Source: Termitomyces sp. T153 (taxonomy: Eukaryota; Basidiomycota; Agaricomycetes; Agaricales; Lyophyllaceae). Taken from it: 64,000 nucleotides of DNA. The notes below the pieces were generated by a model. That model did no database searches and was not told the origin of the DNA. It saw nothing but the letters and a program-made list of their open reading frames with translations. A program made the position numbers and the translations under genes. Where the stretch lies: contig JACKQL020000077.1 in assembly GCA_018296165.2 (NCBI GenBank), positions 171,318 to 235,317 on the forward strand, in the 5' to 3' direction. This document shows positions 10,940 to 22,251 of this stretch, one piece after another (position 1 is the stretch's first letter; each line of letters starts with the position of its first letter).

Positions 10940-11649
10940 CGGTGTAGAACCTAAGTAAGGATCACAATCCTCAGTTCAGTAAATAGAACTCTTATTAACC
11001 TGTAGAACTAAGTAAGGATCACAATCTACAGGTCTGATAAGTAAGAGTATCAGGAACATGAAAAATAAGTAACGCACCCTCAGTTCAGTAAATAGAACTG
11101 AGGGCTTCTTAATCGAGAAAGTAAATATTATTGAGTGGTCACACGTGTGGCTGAAAAGTACTGTATAGTAGCAATTGGGAGCTTGTCATATTGGAAACAT
11201 AACACTCTGGATCCAAGGAAGGAAATCAGTCCAGGCATAAGCAAGTGCCAGGGAAATGCCACTGCCACAGCAATGAGTCTCCTCATAACAATTGGTATTT
11301 GCCAGTCTTTGCAGTAAACCTTAATTATTTTTACCTATCTACCTCAGATACATGGAAGCCACCCTCAGTCAAACTACATTATTTAGTGTGACTGAGGGTG
11401 AGTACCATACTTACTTTTTTGTATTTGCTCGTTACTAAAATATGCCCTGTAGACTCAACTGTACACGTCTACAGGTAATATCAGCTTATTTGGTGTGACT
11501 GAGAACTCAACTGTACATGTCTACAGGTTATAGGCCTTGTTTGCTCTTCCATTTTTTTTTGTTGAGCCCTGCTCTGAATCCATTGACGACTCACTTATAA
11601 ATTACATTATGTTCCCTACTACATCCACGTCCTACTTTTAAAAGGAAAC
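10940..11649. repeat. Cluster of short inverted repeats and direct repeats, probable LTR/foldback debris
   Basis: Four perfect stem-loops are visible: ACCTGTAGA/TCTACAGGT (10998-11033), CCCTCAGTTC/GAACTGAGGG (11077-11104), CACCCTCAGTC/GACTGAGGGTG (11360-11400) and CCTGTAGAC/GTCTACAGG (11446-11475). A direct repeat (aagtaaggatcacaat) occurs at about 10950 and 11010. The block sits immediately upstream of the Copia gag start, so it may be a rearranged LTR and leader. A related motif (actgagggtgag) recurs at 53,846. No gene is seen. Confidence 0.5.
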
Positions 11650-12791
11650 ATGACATCCACACATTCATTCAACCCACCAAACTTCCCCAAAGATGCCCAT
11701 TTAAGATGGCATGGACTATGCCGCATTTAAGAGTCAAGTTATGATTGCGGCTAGAGCACGAGGCACCCGCGGCTATCTTGAAGGCACCATCAATAAACCT
11801 GAAGTGGCGGCCAACATAAAAGGAAGTGATGACAAACCCACTGAGTGGTCATCAAGAAACCCATCCCTGGAGGAGTGGGAAGGAAGAGATGTCTGGGCAT
11901 TGGGATCAATCATTTACAACACCAAGAACCCAATGGGATTGAGGATCAAAATGGATGGATCAGCTGCAGAGGCATGGGCTGCACAAAAGGACAACTACAG
12001 AGTATTCTCAGTGATCACAGACAGCCATGGATGCTGAGAAGCACCTGTATGATACAGAGTTCTCTGATGGCATGGACTTCCTGAAACATGTTAAGATCTC
12101 AAGGAAAAATGGAAATTGGCAACCAAGAAAGGTGCAATAATAGGCAATGCAGCATTCTGTACAATCCTGATAGCCTCACTGCCAGAGTCCTGGAATGCAG
12201 TAGTAGCTGGAGTGTATGCAATGACCACCATCAAGGATGTCATAGTGGTGCTTACCATTCATTGGGACCAACTGGTGCTCCAGAAGCAAAAAGCTGAGGC
12301 ATCAGCAACCACCTTACAGACCCAGTCTAAACCATAACTCATATGTGTTAACCCCAACTGCTGTAGAAATGGTCACATGATTAAAAATTGTTACTGGAAA
12401 GGTGGAGGAAAAGAGGGTCATTTCCTGCCAAACTTCCAGAACAAGGGGAAGATCTCAAGAACTCCATCCAGTGACATACCTAATACATCCACCACATTGC
12501 CAGCAGCATCCCCAGCCACAAATACCACAACTGCAGGACAGAACCTGAATCAACCTCACATCTACCCTCCAGTCACAAATAAAAAGCTCAGATCAGCTAC
12601 AAGTGGTAAAATGGATTGGCACACTCAACATCAGAAGCAGATACCCCCACATATGTGGACTCAGGAGCAACTAACCATTCCTTTGTTGACAAGGAAGCAT
12701 TTATGAATTACAAAGAGCTCTCAGACCCTATTGAGGGTCATGCAGCGCCAAAAGGCACAAAGTTCTGCATGGTTGGATGTGGAACTGTAAA
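11650..12791 (+). pseudogene. Copia-type retrotransposon gag-protease remnant
   Basis: Broken frames on the plus strand encode a Copia (Ty1) gag polyprotein. They begin at MTSTHSFNPPNFP (11650), followed after a one-base shift near 11,705 by DYAAFKSQVMIAARARG and GYLEGTI, the UBN2-like gag start. A second shift near 12,037 leads to a C-terminal gag part. A zinc knuckle lies at about 12,340-12,400 (CX4C, then GHMIKNC), followed by the CYWKGGGKEG-type tail typical of mushroom Copia elements. The aspartic protease motif YVDSGATNH is at about 12,650. Everything beyond protease (integrase, RT, RNase H) is missing, and the remnant stops at the GAAT microsatellite. Confidence 0.8.
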
Positions 12792-12820
12792 GAATGAATG
12801 AATGAATGAATGAATGAATG
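12792..12820. repeat. (GAAT)n microsatellite
   Basis: About seven copies of gaat lie at the point where the Copia homology stops. Confidence 0.95.
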
Positions 12821-13353
12821 TGCTCTGTTTATACTGCCAACAAGCCACTATACAGTGCTAAGAGGTGGTGGCCAGAGTACTGGCTCTACTCCAATAGTAA
12901 GTACTGGTATCCAATGTATTGTATCAATGTTTGTAATGTGTCTGTCAGTAGAACTCTCTTTGCAGAATTTCTGTGTGGCAGATGTAAGGCATGGTCATGT
13001 TGCAATTGATTGGGTCAGAACCTTGGAAGTTTAGTGTTGTTTCAGGTTCAAGGTTGGTGACTTGTGGCAGGGCATTCTCAAGTGATTTGGTCTTCCAAAC
13101 CATTGTGTACATGGGGTGTCTTGACCACCTGTGATGTGTGGGTCCATGCTCCACCTACTCATGCTCCACTTCTCTTTGTTGCCTTCCAATGTGTCTTCTA
13201 GTTTCCTTCTCCCCTGTGCTCTGCTCTCTTGTCCCTGTCCTCCCTACACCATCTTATTATCCCCCCCTCCACCATGTCTTTCCATCCTCTCCCATCAGCT
13301 CTCCTCTTCTTTGTTGTTGTCTCATCTTCTGTTGTGGGTTCTTCATGTTGTTC
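12821..13353. other. 3' flank of the LINE, no intact gene
   Basis: Read on the minus strand this lies downstream of the LINE stop codon and is probably its 3' untranslated region followed by unknown repeat. Open frames on the plus strand here are pyrimidine-rich shadows of it. Confidence 0.4.
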
Positions 13354-15853
13354 TCATGGTTTCCCTGTTTTTGTGAGAGCACTGGATTTCTCCAGGAATC
13401 TTGTCATTGCTTTGATTCCTTTCTTTGTCCCCAGTAGCACTCCCATTTCCAGCTGTTCATTTGCTCCCCTCAATATCTCCTGGTCTTTGTATCTTGGACA
13501 CTCTGTATGATGTGTTTCCTAGTTTGGTACCACTCTCTGCATATGCACCCTATACTCTTGTTAGGTACAAATCTGGTGTAGTACTCACCTATGAGTGCAT
13601 GTTTTGTTCTGCACTGCATTAGTCTTCCAAACTTTTCTTAGTGTGCATTTTATGTATTCCCTTGGTTTCCACCTCAGCAGCAGACTGTTTACAATCACAA
13701 AGCCTCCAATGCAGGGTGCTTTCTTCCATTTTGTGACCCAGATTGCCTGTGCTCTGTCTTTCATTGTCCTGTTAGCATCAGTGTATGTTGCATAGTCTGG
13801 TGACCACAGTTCTGTTCCTTCTTTGGCATCCTTGTCTGCTTGAACATTTCCTTTCACATCCTTGTACACTGGGCACCATTCAATGCTTACAAATCTGTCT
13901 GCATCTTCTTCCAGCAGTCTGTCCATGGTGTTAGTGATGTTAACCATTTTTGATTGTCCTGGCTTTGGTTTTGGTTTGTATGATGAAATTACAACTGCTG
14001 TGCTATCTACAAAGATGTGTATGTGTTTGACCTGTTCTGCTGTTCTGGTGTACCTTGTGGCTGGCCTTGCCACTTTGGCTACTCCTGTTAGCTCTGCATT
14101 GTATACTTCTGTCTTACTTCCCAGGCCACCTCTCTCTCCAAATACTTCCTGACTCCCCAGGTATCCTACCATGCCTCAGCCAACTTTCCTTGCTTTTTCC
14201 TGTGCTTCTTCCCACATAAATCCATCCAAGTAGATTAACAACCATGTTGGGTCCTTTTCCAAATGCTGTACTCTTTTCTTATGTCTTTTGGCTTCTTCTT
14301 TCTTCTTCACTATCTTAGGTGTGCCTATGATTGTTAGCCTGTGACCAAACCTCTCTGCCATCTTACACCATGGAGGTGTGACAAACAGATCAATCCTTTC
14401 ACCTTCTATTGGCTTGTATGTTGATCTTGCTATCCTTTTCAGTTGTTTTAGTTTCAGTTTTGTCCTCTTATGCATTGTCTTCTGAGAGGGTAGTGGTGGT
14501 GGATATTCCACTCATTCCAACTGTCTCCATTCCTCTGGTAGTCATGCAATGACTGGGTTTGTGTTCTTTAGCCAATGGAGTCTATTGGCATATCCTCCAT
14601 TTGTTGTTTCTATTGTTATACCAATTGGAGGGATTGCCATATCAATCTCCAATGCCTTGATTGGTGTGGTCCTGATTGCTCTTCCCATGTGTCTCAGTGA
14701 TCCATTCTGTACTTTACCAAGTCTTTCCACATGCATTTTCTTACCTGTCCACCATACTAGGCTCACATAGGTCATAATTGGAACTACACATGCCTTGTAC
14801 ATTGTGTGCAGTTGTATCTGATTCACCCCTCTAACTGTGTTAGCTAGAATGTGTGAGCCTGTAGCTGCTGCCTTAGCCTTCTGGGCTATCTTTTGCATGT
14901 GCTACTTGAAGGTGAGCTTCCTATTGATGTGTAGTCCCAGGATCATTATTGTTTCCTTTGCCTTTATTTCTGTTTCTGATCTGTCAGCCATTGGTAACTT
15001 GATTGTTGGTGAGAAGCCTCTATCTTGTCTCCATGAATGGTGCATTAGTTCAGTTTTCTCTGGTGCCATCAACAATCCTACTTTAGTCAGCCAGTCATTA
15101 ACAAAAACAAAATCACCTTTCAGTATGTTGACATTTATGTCCAGTGATCCTGACAAAACTCTGAGTGTCCCATCATCTATGCACATATTCATTATTGTAT
15201 CTGTTGGGCCATTCTTCTGTTGTCTTGCTATGTTGTGTTTGTTCTTTCTTGCCTCCATCAATTCTAGTATTTCACTCCTGTAGATGATTGATAGGATGGG
15301 TGACACTGGCAATCCCTGGGGGATGCCACTTCTCACTGGCTTCATGTCACTCCTAATTCTATCTGAGCATACTGCTGCCTGTCTCTCCCTAAGAAATGAG
15401 TCTGTCCATTTTACCAGTGGGAGGGGTATGCCCTTTTGACAGATTTCTCTAAGTAGTCTTGCATGATTAACATTGTCAAAGAAACCTGAGATATCAAAGG
15501 TCAGTTCTGATGTCACCTTTCTGTGGTTGTGCACTGCCTGTATGTCTTCTATGTGTGTTTGCAGTGTGTCATTAGTTGAACTCCCTAGTTGCCCCCTGAA
15601 CTGAGTTGGTGGTACCAGGTCCATGCTCCCTACTAAATAGCTCAACTGTCCTGCCACAGTGCCCTCCAGTACCTTGCCCAGACACTCCAGTAGCTGTATG
15701 AGTCTGTATGCCTTTGGTTCTGAGTAGTCTGGTTTGCTTGGCTTTCTGAGTGCCACTGCTATGGCTCTTTGCCAGGGTCTTGGGTGGTGTCTGAGTTTAA
15801 TGCAGTGGTGTGTCAGTGCAAACACTGTGTCCTCCTTGGCTTTCCATGCCCAT
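13354..15853 (-). pseudogene. LINE (Tad-like non-LTR retrotransposon) RT-RNase H, 5' truncated
   Basis: Minus-strand fragments line up as the C-terminal two thirds of a LINE ORF2. The reverse transcriptase is at 15,825-14,902, with blocks VALRKPSKPDYSEPKAYR, ELTFDISGFFDNVNH, SGIPQGLPVSP and the catalytic box as CIDDGTL. Thumb sequence is at 14,898-14,542 (IPIMTY-like, VWWTG). RNase H is at 14,172-13,585 (EVYNAELTGV, IFVDSTAVV, VQADKDAKEGTEL). The usual C-terminal block (CPRYKD..., LLGTKKGIKAMTRFLEKS) ends at the TGA 13,354. Stops and frame changes show that it is dead. The endonuclease is absent, because homology ends exactly where the LTR at 15,854 begins, so the LTR element inserted into this LINE or the two were joined by deletion. 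Confidence 0.88.
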
Positions 15854-16610
15854 TTTCAGGTTTCACTGACCATGGGGGCTCAGCTTAACTGGGTGAGTCC
15901 TTACTAGGCAGATGCAATATCCTGCACTGATAACCAAGCATTCAGGGAGGTCCAGACTTTGGATGCTTGTGAGGATAAGCAAGGGGGAGCAGTCCAAACA
16001 AGTCTGGGGTGGTTTTGGAAAGTCTGAGTCAATGTACAAGGAAGGTTCAGGGCTTGGAAAAGACTCAGATACAAGTCTGGAGGAAAGTATTGAAGGTGCA
16101 GGCAAATGGAGGCTATGGGAGTGTTGGGCTCAGGGTGAGAGTTTGATGGGAGATCAATGGATGTTGATGGTTTTGGAGCAAAGCATAAAGCAAGGTCCAG
16201 AGGTTGGTTCTGGATGTTTGGGAGTTGTGATTGTAAGCACAGAGTTGATAATGGCATTAGAGTTGAAGGGGACTCAGGCACAATAAAGGAAATGGAGACA
16301 AGTGAGACAAGATGGAATTGAGGCAAGATTGAGACAAGAATGAAAATGGATTGAAGTGGAGATACAAGATAGTAACAAGACAATAGATGTAAATTGAGAT
16401 GAGACAAGACCAGGAGACTGAAATAAGAGGAAACATAACAAGGAGACACAAAACACAAAGAAACAATCAACAGCAGATAGGTAATATCAAGACTAGAGTA
16501 AAGGATACTACTCTACAACTTATATACTAACTACTGAGACTCCTCTGGGGATAGTGGGTCTGACAGTGGAGCTCATCAGGGCCACATGAGCCTGGAAATG
16601 GGCTGTGACA
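15854..16610 (-). mobile_element. LTR (3' LTR of a minus-strand element), CpG-depleted
   Basis: Starts ttcaggtttcactgaccat and ends gctgtgaca. It aligns with the two CpG-rich LTRs at 31.5-33.8 kb, with nearly every CG replaced by TG or CA. The sequence to its right, tcacccctcc, read on the minus strand is a purine tract (ggaggggtga) abutting the LTR. This marks it as the 3' LTR of an element whose interior lies to the right. The TATA-like tatataag on the minus strand is conserved with the other copies. Confidence 0.75.
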
Positions 16611-17247
16611 TCACCCCTCCTTCAGCATTGAGACCCTCAAGATGTGGGGCATGAGTCAGGGATTGGCAGGGGGCATGGAAATCAAAGTCCAAGCAATATT
16701 GATCAAACCACAGCAAGCAGCAGCAGCACAGGGAACAAAGTTAAAGCAGGATCATTGTTCATCAAGAAGCTCTTCTTAAGAAATTAGAAGGGGGCAGGAC
16801 ATACTCTGGTGTTCCACCACTTCTTCCCATGTCTTCTGTGGCACTTTCATCATCATCACCCTTGCCAATCCCACCCCCCTCTGATGACAACCATGTGGCT
16901 GTGTGGGCCAAGCATGAGCATTGCCAGAGGGAGTTTGACCAGCAGTGGGATTGTAGGAAGGTGGACTTGATGTACTGCCATTGTGAGTGTGGTGTTTCCT
17001 TTGCTCTAGAGTTGCTGATTGAGCTTTGACAGAGTTGTCTGTGGCAGTGGTGGGCTGCTCCAGAGGCTCTTTGTGCAAAGAGGTTGGGGCCTAGCCATCC
17101 AGTCTCAGCTGCCTCAGGTCATTCTGCAAGACCAAGCCTGAGGGTGGGGACCATCTATATTGTTCTAGAGGCACAGAGAATTCCACAGATGCAGGTAATG
17201 CCAGAGGTGTTTGCAGAGGCACTGAGATGGGCATGAGGTCCTCCAAC

Positions 17248-17346
17248 CCTAGAATGGTGCCAAAACAAGGCTCTGGTAATCCTGGAATGGTGCCAAAACA
17301 AGGCTTTGGTAACCCTGGAATGGTGCCAAAACAAGGCTCTGGTAAG
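17248..17346. repeat. 33-bp tandem repeat, three units
   Basis: The period-33 unit contains aatggtgccaaaacaaggct. On the minus strand it keeps one frame and would encode the 11-residue repeat PEPCFGTIPGL. It lies inside the LARD-like interior. Confidence 0.9.
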
Positions 17347-17893
17347 TCTAGGTATTGTTTGCATCCTTGTTGACCCGTTGTCTCTAGTGTGCCCTCTGTT
17401 TGCAGCATGGAGAGTTATGTGAGTTTGATGGCCCATCCACAGGGTCTTGCTGCAACTTGTTCTTCTGTCTTCCATGTTGCACAAGGCATAAGAAGTGTTC
17501 CATCTTGCTATAGTGGCATGCAGCCTGCATTGTGGCAGAGCAGGGATGAGAGCTTGGTTAGGTGAGGAGCAGTTGGGTGAGGGCAGGAAGGCAAGGGTGT
17601 CAGGCCAAGGATCTGGCTTGGAGGGTGAGAGGGGCACAAGGCAGCTGGCAGGAAAGGTGGGACCTCCACAGGGTGGGCAGAGGGAGGGGGCCCCAGTGGC
17701 AAGCAACAAGAGTAAATGGAGGGCCTCCCCACTGCTGCAGGCAGGGCCCAGCAAGAGGCCATGAAGCCAGGAGTCAATGGTGGGCCCCCCCAGGCCTCAC
17801 ATGTACTCCCCTGGCTTAGAAGCACTGATGGGGCATCCATTGAGCTCTCCTGAGCCTGCACCCTCAATTACTGAGATGTTCCTCCATTGCTAG

Positions 17894-18524
17894 ATGGAGG
17901 GGCTAACAAGAATGTTGACAATGCAAGAGAAGGAGCTCCAGAGGGTGGCAGGAAACTGGGATACAGTGCAGAAGGAGAGGGATATGCTGCAATGGGATTG
18001 TGACATGGCCATGCAGATGGCTATGGCAAGGGCACTGGAGGTGTGGGGTCTGCAAGAGCATCTGACACAGCTGGAAGTGCAGTCTGTAGAAGAGGTGAAG
18101 GAGCAGTGGAGTCTGGTGGAAGGAGGCTTGTCCTGGGCAGAGGTGGAGGCTGAGAGGCAGCAGAAGGAGTGGTTGATGAGTGAGGCAACCTCAGGGCATG
18201 CTAGAGTGTTGCATGAGTATTTCATTCTTTTCTCTAAACCTTATTAATGGGTTTGAGGCAGGTTGGATCCAGGAGCACCAGCTCCTTATAGACAGGACCT
18301 CCACCATGTTTGTGTCAATCCAGGATGGGTTGGTTCAGATGCCCAGGGACCACTTTTCAGAGCTAGGCCAGGGGGTGGTAAAGATGGGGCAACTGCTAGC
18401 AGGGCACCAGTGGTGCAATGTGGTGGCCCCAGAGTCATGGTGGGAGGTGGTAGCAGATGCAGAGGGGTTGCCTGGGCTTGCAGAGGTACTGGCAGTAGTG
18501 AGGGCCAGATGGAGGTGGATCTGA
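17894..18524 (+). pseudogene. Antisense coiled-coil ORF inside the LARD-like element
   Basis: Two overlapping plus-strand frames (17,894-18,247 and 18,180-18,524) join by a single frame change into about 200 residues. The first part is strongly heptad-like and charged (MQEKELQRVAGNWDTVQKER, then LQEHLTQLEVQSVEEVKEQW), so a long coiled coil is likely. The second part (EAGWIQEHQLLIDRTSTMF, VKMGQLLAGHQW) is mixed helical. I do not recognise the family. The frame runs opposite to the retroelement orientation deduced from the purine tract. It may be a captured or element-specific antisense gene, now broken. Confidence 0.4.
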
Positions 18525-19732
18525 GGATTGGGGGAGTGGGAAGGAGTGCTCCAAAAGGGGCAGGGGAATGAGGTGGCCTAGGGCCCAAACTTTTCTTATT
18601 TATTGTCCATTGTTACTGTACCTTCTGTCATAACATATTGTACCTGTAGTCTGTATATAAGTGTCAAACCTCTGGGGGGAAATACCAAGTCTCAGGTTAT
18701 GTAAGGGGATAAGCAAATAAAATACATAGGGGGTTGCTCATGGGAGTTGAATCCCTAATGAATCCAGAGGCAGGGGTTATGCCCACTGATGCCATCTGTG
18801 TCAACTAGTCCCAGGGGTGATGGGGCTTGGTGGAGTGTCACAGATGGGAGTTACAGAGTTGGGCAGGGGTGCTGGAGGGGTTTCTGTGGAGTTTTTGAGT
18901 GTTTTGATGGCATGGGCTGGCAGGGGCAGTTGTTCTGGAGCATGCTTTTGGAGAGGTTGGACAGTGGTTGCTAGTGGGAGGCTCCTCAGGCCCAAGGGTA
19001 GGTCAAGCATTTGTGGTTAAGCTTGATTGGGGGTCTCCAGGTCTTGAGGTTATGCTGGTTGGACCAGACAGTGTTGCCAGAGGTTCTGCTAAGGGAGGTA
19101 TTGCATTGCACATTTGCATGCTTTGAGTATGCTTGGAGGATGGTGTTAGTTTGTTTTTGGAGAAGCTGGTGGAGAGGGTGGGGTCTCTTAGCATAGGTGG
19201 GGGTGACAGGATAGGGACTGTCCTTGAGGGGCAGGGTGAGCTGGAGGTGGGAGCCCTGGTTGGCATAGCAAGGAGGAGCTCTGGGGGTGGGTTGGGGATC
19301 ATCATTGTAGCAGACTTGGTGGGAAATAGTTTTATATGCCAGCTATGCTGTAATTAGCTAGCACAGAGGTGGAGATACTTTCTTTGGGTCTGGTTTGCTC
19401 ATTCTTATGGTCTGTTGATCTCTGAGCAAAAGGTGGTTGATGGGTTGGTTTTGAAGACCAATGGTGTTTGGAGGTTCATATTTTGGTGGAGGCATGTCTG
19501 GGTGAGTGTTTGCTAAACTCTGGAGTGTGGTTGTGAGAGCAGTGGGGCTTCAAAAGTGCTTGCTTAGGTGAGTTTCTTTGGCAGGTTTGGATGTGCTACA
19601 TGACATTCCTCTTTATTCCTGACTAAAAGTAAGTCCAGAGACAAGGGAGCCTTATGTATTCCTGGTGTCCCCAGAGCTTGTGGGTCAACTGGAGTGTGTT
19701 AAGACAAGTAGGCCTGAGGTCTGGGGCATGGA

Positions 19733-20480
19733 TTTGTCCTTCCCAGAGTAGGAGTCATTGGTCTGGAGACAGTATGGAGGGTTGATTGGTGAATGGTTCT
19801 GCCAGAGTTGTTTCTGAGTTTCATGCTGAGTGGGGAAGGAGATTGGAGTTGCATCCTGTAGGTTTGTCCTTCCTGGAGTAGGAGCCAGTGGTCTGGAGGT
19901 AATGTGAGAGGTGGGTTAGCTGCTGGCTCCTCAGTGGAGTTGTTTCTCAAGAGTTGTGTTGAGCAGGGGAGGGATCCAGAGGTAGATTTGTCCCTTCCCA
20001 GAGTGAAGCCAGCAGTCTAGAAGCAGCATAAGGGTCAGGTGGGGTGCTGGCTTGTTGGTGGGATTGTCTTTGAGAGTTATGGTGCATGGAGGGGGGGGTC
20101 CAGAAGTGCACTTTATAGATTGCATCTTCTCCAGAGTAGAAGCCAGTAGTCTGGAGTTAGCATGAGGGGCTGATTGGTTTCTGTTGGGCAGGGGAAGGGG
20201 TGGGGGTGTGCTTCATAGGTTTGCCTTTCCCAAGGTAGAAGCCAGTGGTTTGGAGGTAGCATGGGGGGCTGGTTAATTGCTGGCTCATTGAGGGAGTTTT
20301 CTTCAGAGATGGTGCTGAGAGGGGGAAGAAATTCAGGGGTGCATTTTGTCAGTCTGTTCTTTCCAGGGTAGGAACCAGAGGCCCAGAGACAGTATAAGGG
20401 GCAAGTTGGGGGTTGGCTCATTAGTGGGGTTGCATCAGGAGTTGTGCTGAGTGGGGAGGGAGGTCCAGAGTTGGTGGGGA
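19733..20480. repeat. ~125-bp tandem repeat, about six units
   Basis: Units begin near 19,733, 19,861, 19,985, 20,115, 20,218 and 20,345 with variants of tttgtccttcccagagtaggag and contain a gctggctcattgagtgg-like core. One unit is shortened to about 100 bp. On the minus strand the array is largely open and would encode a Pro-rich repeat of about 42 residues (LPPNHWLLPWERQTY-like), which suggests that it was once coding. Confidence 0.8.
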
Positions 20481-21912
20481 ATTCCTTCCTCATTCAAATC
20501 AGTACAACATGTAAACACTTAATAGGGATTACCACTGGGTGGTGAAATTCATTTTTTCTCAGCCCCAAAAGGCTTCCTTGGGCACACATTGGGCTCCCAG
20601 GTGGGGGCATTGAGTTTTATGTTAGGTCAATTATGGTGGTAGCAGGGGGTGAGGTTGCATTTGGTGAGAGTCTTGGGCAAGCAAGCTGGTGACTGGTGGA
20701 GCTGTTTGGTGATGGCAGTGGTGCTTCCAGGGTTGATCTAGAATGTGGTGGACATGTTCCAGTTGTTTCCCCAAGAGTTTGGGTGGATTATACTGTTGTC
20801 CAAGTATGCAAAAGCATTGTCCATAGCATGGAGGAGGTCATCTGCAGATAATGGAGGATGGCAGGAGAGCTGGTCATTCAAGAGCATCACTCAGGACTTG
20901 AAGGGGTGATGGCAGGTGTGGGGAGTGGCCTTCCATTCTTGTTCTGGAGCAGTCTGGACATCATTGTAGTTGGAGCAGAAATATGTCTTGGCACTGCAGA
21001 GGTGGTTAACAAGATTTCCAATCAGGGGAAGTGGATACTGCTTCTTTTGAGGACTTTGCTGAGTCCCTGATAGTTGGTGCAGAGTCAGAGAGGCCATTCA
21101 TTTTTCTTGGCAGCTGGCTTGTGACTCTGGCAGAGGAGATTGGGGCACATGACATCTTGCTGAGCTTGCGAGGTGGTGTTTTGAGTGTCTGGAGTTTGAC
21201 TTTTGACAGGTTGTAGATCTTCTTGAAGGAATGGGAGTGACATTCTTCAGTTTTGACTCTTCAATGGGGTGGGGGGAGTGCTTTACTTTTCCTTGGAGAA
21301 TGCATCAGCAAATTCATGGTACCCTGGAGAAACTACTTCATATGGGATTTGTTCCTCTGTTGCTCTGGTGGTGTGGTGCCTCCTGCACATAGATGTCTTT
21401 TGTGGCAAGGTTGGAGTGATTTGTGGTTGATAGGTGAGGATTTTGGCTTGTAGAATGCATGCAGCAGAGACAGTGCTGATGGTCTGGTGTCAGGAGTTCT
21501 CCAGATGGGTGTCAGAGTTGAGGTGGTGGAGTCTGGGACTGTGGTGCCAGGGTCCAGAGTTGTGTGGTGGGGTCTGGAGCTGCCTGGAGTTGTGGGTTCA
21601 GGTGCCTCAGTTATTTATATCAATTCCAGGGGATATTGGGGGGAACCTTGGAGGGGTGCCCAAGGAGGCAGAGGTGCATCTTCAATACTAAGGATCTCCA
21701 GATCAACAGTTGGTGGTGGTAGATTTGGAGTTGCAATGGTAGTTGTTGGTTGTTTCTAGATTGATTTGGCATGGAAGCCTTCAAGGTGTGTTTGAGGGAA
21801 CCAGGGCAGGGGTGGTGCTTCCAGTTGCTAAGGCTTCTGAATCAAGGTGATTGAGTGTTGGCAGAGAGAGTTTTTTGCGTTCTTTGGAGAACATGTCAGT
21901 GAGTTCATGGTC
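20481..21912. other. Interior of the LARD-like element, no recognisable gene
   Basis: G/T-rich on the plus strand, CpG-poor, with short frames on both strands and no retroelement domain that I can identify. Confidence 0.4.
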
Positions 21913-22251
21913 TGACCTCTGACTTCCATTTCCAACCTCTGTGGTGACCTCTGTGGCTCATTCCAGACCCCTGGAGATCTCTGGAGACCCTCAGAACTTC
22001 CTGTAGTTCCTTGTCAAGCACTTTTCTAGGGTTAGGGCTAGCTCTGGCCTTCTATATAGTTGTTTTTGTGCCTCCACCACCTGCCAATGTACTGCACCAA
22101 GCAGCAGGGATCCTTAGACTTGTTCTCTTTGGATTCCCCTCTGCTAGGTGATTAGTTACTATTTGTATTGTCAGCTACCTTGCTAATATACTTCAGATTC
22201 CCCTCTGCTAGCTGTGTGATTGAGCTGCTGCTCCCCAAGGTTGCCCTTACA
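21913..22251 (+). mobile_element. Solo LTR of the chromovirus family, degenerate
   Basis: Contains gacttccatttccaacctct, ggatccttagacttgttctc, the paired gattcccctctgctag motifs and the terminal ggttgcccttaca. It is thus colinear with the LTRs at 46,429-46,778 and 52,149-52,442. It is nested in the LARD-like element. The 5' boundary is approximate, and no clean target duplication was found. Confidence 0.75.

Noticed and set aside
13131..14152. Plus-strand open frames rich in Ser, Leu and Cys
   Set aside because: They are antisense to the LINE RNase H and C-terminal region, whose minus-strand motifs are clear.
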